Origin: DATFPQ01 sp035264765
GTDB taxonomy: Bacteria; Actinomycetota; Actinomycetes; Actinomycetales; Angustibacteraceae
Assembly: GCA_035264765.1 (NCBI GenBank)
Contig: DATFPQ010000219.1
Coordinates: 1-10,032 of the forward strand
Reading direction: 5' to 3'
Length of the DNA: 10,032 nucleotides
How positions within the stretch are numbered: the stretch's first letter is position 1; each line of letters begins with the position of its first letter. Position numbers and translations under genes: made by a program. The notes below the pieces were generated by a model that was given only the letters and a program-made list of their open reading frames with translations, searched no databases and was not told where the DNA came from. Shown in pieces: positions 6,534 through 10,032 of this stretch.

Positions 6534-7037
6534 ATGCTCTCCAACCACGTGGCGACGAGCTCGGCGACCAGTAATGGATCCGACGGTTCCGATCCCAGGC
6601 AGCTCGCCGTCGACCTGCTCGTGACGAGCGCCCGCTTCACCCGACTTGCTGCCCGTGAGACGCCCACCGCGATGCCGCGCGCCCTGTGGCGCGCACTGGC
6701 CCTGCTCGACGATCTCGGCGCGGCGCGGGTGAGCGACCTGGCGGCCGCCGACCGGGTCTCGCAGCCGACCGCCACCACGCTGGTGCAGAACCTCGTGCAG
6801 CGGGGCTGGGCCCAGCGCTGCGTTGACCCGCTGGACGGTCGCGCCGTCCGGGTCACGGTGACGGCCGCCGGTCAGGCGGCGTTGGCGCAGGCCCGGGACG
6901 CCGCGGCCGAGGCCCTGGAGCCGCGGCTGGACCGCTTGGACCCGGAGAGCCGGCGCGCGCTCGCGGCCGGCATCGATGCGCTGTGCCTGGTGCTCGAGGC
7001 GGACCCGCCGACCGGTCTACCGGCGCAGAGGTCCTGA
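6534..7037 (+). CDS. MarR-family winged-helix transcription regulator
   Basis: A 167-aa protein from ATG 6534, preceded by a purine-rich Shine-Dalgarno (GGAGG at 6518-6522 running into GGAAGG at 6521-6526). An in-frame ATG at 6495 would add 13 residues but has a poorer ribosome site. The winged-helix core is typical: a first helix and turn LWRALALLDDLG, the helix-turn-helix VSDLAAADRVSQPTATTLVQ, then LVQRGWAQRC, and the wing signature DPLDGRAVRVTVTAAG. A long C-terminal helix rich in Ala/Arg/Leu would complete the dimer interface. The N-terminal 20 residues are Ser/Asn-rich and probably disordered. MarR proteins are dimeric repressors, often relieved by phenolic ligands or cysteine oxidation; there are two Cys (one beside the wing, one near the C-terminus), so redox sensing is possible but not shown. 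The serine hydrolase gene follows after 112 nt and may be a target. Confidence 0.93.
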   Translation: MLSNHVATSSATSNGSDGSDPRQLAVDLLVTSARFTRLAARETPTAMPRALWRALALLDDLGAARVSDLAAADRVSQPTATTLVQNLVQRGWAQRCVDPLDGRAVRVTVTAAGQAALAQARDAAAEALEPRLDRLDPESRRALAAGIDALCLVLEADPPTGLPAQRS

Positions 7038-7113
7038 CCGAGCCCGCCGGCGCACGGATCGGACGGGAAGTCGACGGCCTCGGCCCGATGACTCGTGGGC
7101 ACGCAGTGGGTCT

Positions 7114-7141
7114 GTCCTTCGGGAGCCGACACACGAAGGGC
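7114..7141 (+). promoter_or_regulatory. Hairpin masking the serine hydrolase ribosome-binding site
   Basis: GTCCTTCG (7114-7121) pairs with CGAAGGGC (7134-7141) as an 8-bp stem with one G-U pair and a 12-nt loop. The 3' arm contains the likely Shine-Dalgarno GAAGGG (7135-7140), which is 9 nt before ATG 7150. In RNA this stem would hide the ribosome site. As DNA, the CCTTCG/CGAAGG inverted repeat could instead be an operator for the upstream MarR protein. Confidence 0.4.
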
Positions 7142-7149
7142 ACACACTC

Positions 7150-8298
7150 ATGACCGATCTGCGCAACGTCCTCGACACGCACGTCACGAACGGCCCGGTG
7201 CCGGGAGCCGTGGTCCTCGTCGCCAGGGGGGAGCGCGTCGAGGTGCAGGCGGCTGGATCCGTCGACGTCGAAGGCTCGGCACCAGTGGCCAGGGACTCGA
7301 TCTTCCGGATCGCGTCGATCACCAAACCCATCACGGCCGCGGCGGTGATGGCCCTGGTCGAGGACGGCCGGGTCGAGCTGGACGCCCCGGTGGACAAGTG
7401 GCTCCCTGAGCTGGCGTCCCCGAAGGTCGTCCGCACGCCATCCAGCCCGGTCGACGACGTGGTACCGGCGAGCCGGCCGATCACGGCTGCCGACCTCCTC
7501 GACTTCCGCGCCGGGTACGGCTTCCCCCCCGACTTCACCCTGCCGGCAGTCGGCCTGCTGTTCAGCGAGCTGAGGCAAGGGCCGCCCGAGCCGCAAGCCA
7601 TCGCGGCGCCGGACGAGTGGATGGCAACTTTGTCCCGGATCCCGCTGCTCCGCCATCCGGGCGAGGCGTGGCTGTACAACACGTGCTCGGACATCCTCGG
7701 AGTGCTCATCTCCCGAGCCGCCGGCTGCCCCTTGCCGGACTTCCTCGCCGAGCGCCTGTTCGAGCCGCTCGGCATGGTGGACACCGGGTTCTGGGTACCG
7801 GCGGACAAGCTGGACCGGTTCACCAGCCGCTACCGCCCCGGTCCCGCTGGGGACGTCGAGCTGGTCGACCCTCCCGACGGGCAGTGGAGCAGCTCTCCCG
7901 CGTTTCCGTCGGGGGCCGGTGGCCTGGTGTCGACGGTCGACGACTGGCATGCCTTCGGTCGAATGCTGCTCGCTGAGGGAACGTTTGCCGGCCGACGACT
8001 GCTGTCGCCGGAATCAGTGCGGCAGATGACGACCGACCGACTGACGAGGTCGCAGCGCGACGCCAGCAGGCTGTTCCTCGAGGGCCACGGCTGGGGCTTC
8101 GGTGGCTCCGTGGACGTCGAGACGACGGACCCCTGGAACGTGCCCGGACGCTACGGCTGGGTCGGGGGTACGGGCACCGCGGCCCACATCACGCCGTCCA
8201 CCGGCACGGTCACCATCCTGCTCAGCCAGCTCGAGATGACCGGACCGACCCCGCCCGATGTGATGCGCGACTTCTGGGAGTCCGCGGCCGAGTGGTGA
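7150..8298 (+). CDS. Beta-lactamase-fold serine hydrolase (PF00144 type)
   Basis: A 382-aa protein from ATG 7150, with GAAGGG 9 nt upstream. It belongs to the class C beta-lactamase / DD-peptidase / EstB-like esterase superfamily. The nucleophile motif S56-I-T-K59 is intact, in IFRIASITKPITAAAVMALV. The second element is Y176-N-T in WLYNTCSDILGVL; the family's usual form is Y-x-N, so the Asn is shifted by one. The third element is GGTGT (339-343), in place of KTG or HTG. The fold landmarks LFEPLGMVDTGFWV and GAGGLVSTVDDWHAFGRML are typical of the wider family. No signal peptide is seen, so it should be cytoplasmic, which makes antibiotic resistance or cell-wall cleavage less likely than an esterase or amidase role. 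It follows marR in the same direction and may be controlled by it. A strong terminator follows. Confidence 0.93.
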   Translation: MTDLRNVLDTHVTNGPVPGAVVLVARGERVEVQAAGSVDVEGSAPVARDSIFRIASITKPITAAAVMALVEDGRVELDAPVDKWLPELASPKVVRTPSSPVDDVVPASRPITAADLLDFRAGYGFPPDFTLPAVGLLFSELRQGPPEPQAIAAPDEWMATLSRIPLLRHPGEAWLYNTCSDILGVLISRAAGCPLPDFLAERLFEPLGMVDTGFWVPADKLDRFTSRYRPGPAGDVELVDPPDGQWSSSPAFPSGAGGLVSTVDDWHAFGRMLLAEGTFAGRRLLSPESVRQMTTDRLTRSQRDASRLFLEGHGWGFGGSVDVETTDPWNVPGRYGWVGGTGTAAHITPSTGTVTILLSQLEMTGPTPPDVMRDFWESAAEW

Positions 8299-8317
8299 AG
8301 GGGTCGCAGACAGCGCA

Positions 8318-8352
8318 GCGCCCGGCTCGACCGGTGTGGTCGAGCCGGGCGC
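8318..8352. terminator. Bidirectional terminator hairpin
   Basis: GCGCCCGGCTCGACC (8318-8332) and its perfect complement at 8338-8352 form a 15-bp stem with loop GGTGT. It lies in the 77-nt gap between the convergent serine hydrolase and glucanase stops, 19 nt after one and 23 nt before the other. There is no T-tract on either strand, as is common in actinobacteria. It can serve both transcripts. Confidence 0.85.
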
Positions 8353-8375
8353 CGTCCTGGTTCCAGGGGGTGAGG

Positions 8376-9917
8376 TCAGGCGGCCGGGCGCAGGCTGCTG
8401 GCGGCGACGTACTGCAGATCCTGCACGTACGGCGTCGTGGTCACCTTGTGCGGCGACGTGACCGCGGCGACGGAGGCGCCCGAGCGGGTCACCGTGACCT
8501 TCACCGATCCGGCCGCGAGGGGCGCGACGCACGTCGCGACGCCGGCCGGCGCGTTGCACGTCGTGGTCTTGGTGCCCACGGTCACCGCGACGGTCGCCGG
8601 CGCGGTGAGGAAGGTCAGGGCCTCGACGGTGTCGCGGGCCGGGCTGCCACCGCGCCAGGCCATCAGCTTGGTCTGCGCGAAGCTGGGCTTGGCCGCGTAC
8701 GGCTGCGTGCGGTGCGTCACGTACGCCGCGTCACGGGTGATCGTGGGCGCCGTGCCGGTCTTGTACCAGGCCAGGTAGTAGGCGTTGATGTCCAGGTAGG
8801 ACCAGCCGTGCTTCGCGGACGGCGCGAACTGCGAGCCCTCCACGTAGTCGTTCCACGTCGTCAGCTGCACGTGCTCGGCGCCGCTCTTCATGGCGATCTG
8901 CCAGGTGTTGCGGAGGTTGGTGGTGTTCTCGGCCTCGTCGTAGATCGAGGACCGGGGGCGCTCGTCCTGTAGCGAGACGGGCTGCATGAACTTCTTGCCC
9001 AGAGCCTGGATATTGTCGGCTCGGCCGACGGGGCCGGTGCTGGCCGTGGTCAGGGGGTTGTTCCACAGCGGGTTACGGCTGCCCCAGATCGACATGCCGT
9101 AGCTGATCGGCGCGAAGGACGACGCGTAGGTCTGCTCGTTGCCCACGAACAGCGGCCAGAACGCGACCGGGGTGGCGTACGTGGTCTTCATCGTGTTGAG
9201 GAACGTGGTCCACCAGGCGACGGTCTTCTTCTCCGCCATGAACGGCGAGACGACCAGTCGGCCGTCCGCCAGCTTGTACGCCGACGGGCTCTTGGCGAGC
9301 TCGGCCAGGGACTTGGCCAGCGTCGCGGCGTCCTTGCCGCCCACCGAGCTGCTCATGTCGGGCATCAGCATGATCTTGAAGCCGGGGTCGACGGTGGATG
9401 CCGCCTGCATCAGCAGCTTGGTGTTCGTCCACAGCTGGCCGCCGGTGTCGCCGAGCTGCAGCAGGTCGACGGAGAAGCCGTCCACCCCGGCCGTGGCGGC
9501 CTGGCGGACCTCGGTCTCCAGGTCGCGCAGCCGCCATGCGGTGTCGGCGACCTGGGGCCGGGTCTGCGGACGGTCGCGGAGGAACCCTCCGTACGCGGCG
9601 TGCGCGCCGCCCTCGCCGGTCGGGTTGAGGTAGTTGCGGGCGTAGTAGTCCGTCGCCGGCGCCTGGTTGTCCAGGGATATCGGCAGATTGGGCATGTAGT
9701 GCGCGAAGACCTTCTTCGAGCTCGCCCGAAGCGTGCTCTTCGCGGGCGGCGTGAACGGCAGGGCGGGAGCCGGGACGGTGGTCGCGGCGGCCACGGTGGT
9801 GGTGGTCGTGGACGTGGTCGCCGCGGCCGCGGGCAGGGACTGCGCGACCGGGACGGCGAGGGCGAGGACGGCGAGGGGCAGCGCGCGGCGCGCGCGGCCC
9901 CGCAGGATGCGGGTCAA
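8376..9917 (-). CDS. Secreted GH71-type endo-alpha-1,3-glucanase
   Basis: A 513-aa protein from TTG 9917, chosen because GGAG lies 8 nt upstream and it places the signal peptide correctly; TTG 9971 would add 18 Arg/Pro-rich residues. The signal peptide has Arg-rich n-region (RILRGRARR), hydrophobic core ALPLAVLALAVPVAQ and an AAA cleavage area near residues 30-33. A Thr/Ala/Pro-rich linker reaches about residue 65. The catalytic region starts at KVFAHYMPNLP (69 on), a hallmark opening of GH71, and includes DGFSVDLLQ (146-154, D151) and TTWNDYVEGS (355-361 around W355, D357 and E360), close to the family's TWNDYGES. These enzymes cut alpha-1,3-glucan such as fungal cell-wall glucan or mutan. 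The last ~100 residues look like a beta-sandwich accessory domain with two Cys likely to form a disulfide. It is exported to the medium or cell surface. GH71 is best known from fungi, with actinobacterial members. Family assignment rests on remembered motifs. Confidence 0.8.
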   Translation of the reverse strand: MTRILRGRARRALPLAVLALAVPVAQSLPAAAATTSTTTTTVAAATTVPAPALPFTPPAKSTLRASSKKVFAHYMPNLPISLDNQAPATDYYARNYLNPTGEGGAHAAYGGFLRDRPQTRPQVADTAWRLRDLETEVRQAATAGVDGFSVDLLQLGDTGGQLWTNTKLLMQAASTVDPGFKIMLMPDMSSSVGGKDAATLAKSLAELAKSPSAYKLADGRLVVSPFMAEKKTVAWWTTFLNTMKTTYATPVAFWPLFVGNEQTYASSFAPISYGMSIWGSRNPLWNNPLTTASTGPVGRADNIQALGKKFMQPVSLQDERPRSSIYDEAENTTNLRNTWQIAMKSGAEHVQLTTWNDYVEGSQFAPSAKHGWSYLDINAYYLAWYKTGTAPTITRDAAYVTHRTQPYAAKPSFAQTKLMAWRGGSPARDTVEALTFLTAPATVAVTVGTKTTTCNAPAGVATCVAPLAAGSVKVTVTRSGASVAAVTSPHKVTTTPYVQDLQYVAASSLRPAA

Positions 9918-9982
9918 GGGTCTGTCTCCGGGAGCTCGGCGGGTGCTGCGGCGGGGCCGCAGCTTCGGCAAGGGCCGGATCG

Positions 9983-10000
9983 GGTGCGGTTGTCCGCACC
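9983..10000. promoter_or_regulatory. Perfect inverted repeat upstream of the glucanase
   Basis: GGTGCGG (9983-9989), loop TTGT, CCGCACC (9994-10000): a 7-bp perfect stem 66 nt upstream of the TTG start. It may be an operator for the glucanase, or a terminator for a gene beyond the right edge. The rest of 9918-10032 contains no gene I can support and no clear promoter. Confidence 0.35.
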
Positions 10001-10032
10001 GGCGTCCGGTCGCTTCCTGCCTGTTCTCGGCC

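Noticed and set aside
5621..6856. Minus-strand extension upstream of ppk2 to 691 aa
   Set aside because: No motif upstream of residue 1 of PPK2; the region is opposite the 238-aa gene and marR, and GAGG supports ATG 5620.
6853..7950. 365-aa minus-strand open frame
   Set aside because: Antisense to the serine hydrolase, with low-complexity Arg/Gly/Pro composition.

Overview
The window is very GC-rich, with strong third-position G/C bias, frequent GTG/TTG starts and actinobacterial-style families. It most likely comes from the chromosome of an actinomycete (Actinomycetota); the sequence gives no safe basis for a genus. I see no insertion sequence, integrase, tRNA, rRNA or CRISPR array.

Layout from left to right. 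(1) Minus strand, cut by the left edge: the N-terminal part of an exported metallo-beta-lactamase-fold protein. (2) Plus strand, divergent from it: a two-TM-helix membrane PP2C/SpoIIE-type serine phosphatase. (3) Minus strand, convergent with the phosphatase: a secreted lipoprotein metallophosphoesterase, and upstream of it in the same direction an XRE-cupin transcription regulator. (4) Plus strand, divergent from the regulator: a thioredoxin-reductase-like flavoprotein with a CPYC pair. It meets a minus-strand PPK2 polyphosphate kinase tail to tail, with 4-nt overlapping stops. (5) Plus strand, divergent from ppk2: an unrecognised 238-aa protein, then a MarR regulator and a beta-lactamase-fold serine hydrolase. 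(6) A 15-bp perfect-stem terminator, followed on the minus strand by a secreted GH71-type alpha-1,3-glucanase.

How the genes may work together. The clearest unit is the XRE-cupin regulator and the divergent flavoprotein, which share a 79-nt intergenic region containing an 8-bp direct repeat spaced two helical turns apart. The MarR regulator and the serine hydrolase are co-directional, 112 nt apart, and may form a second regulator-enzyme pair. A hairpin covers the hydrolase ribosome-binding site. Four products are predicted to act at or outside the membrane: the MBL protein, the phosphatase sensor, the metallophosphoesterase and the glucanase. PPK2 and the metallophosphoesterase both concern phosphate metabolism, but they are not in one operon.

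The window looks like ordinary chromosomal content with several small regulatory modules rather than a defence island or biosynthetic cluster. The best candidates for something less described are the flavoprotein, whose NADPH-binding signature is degenerate, with its regulator; the SD-sequestering hairpin; and the uncharacterised 238-aa protein.
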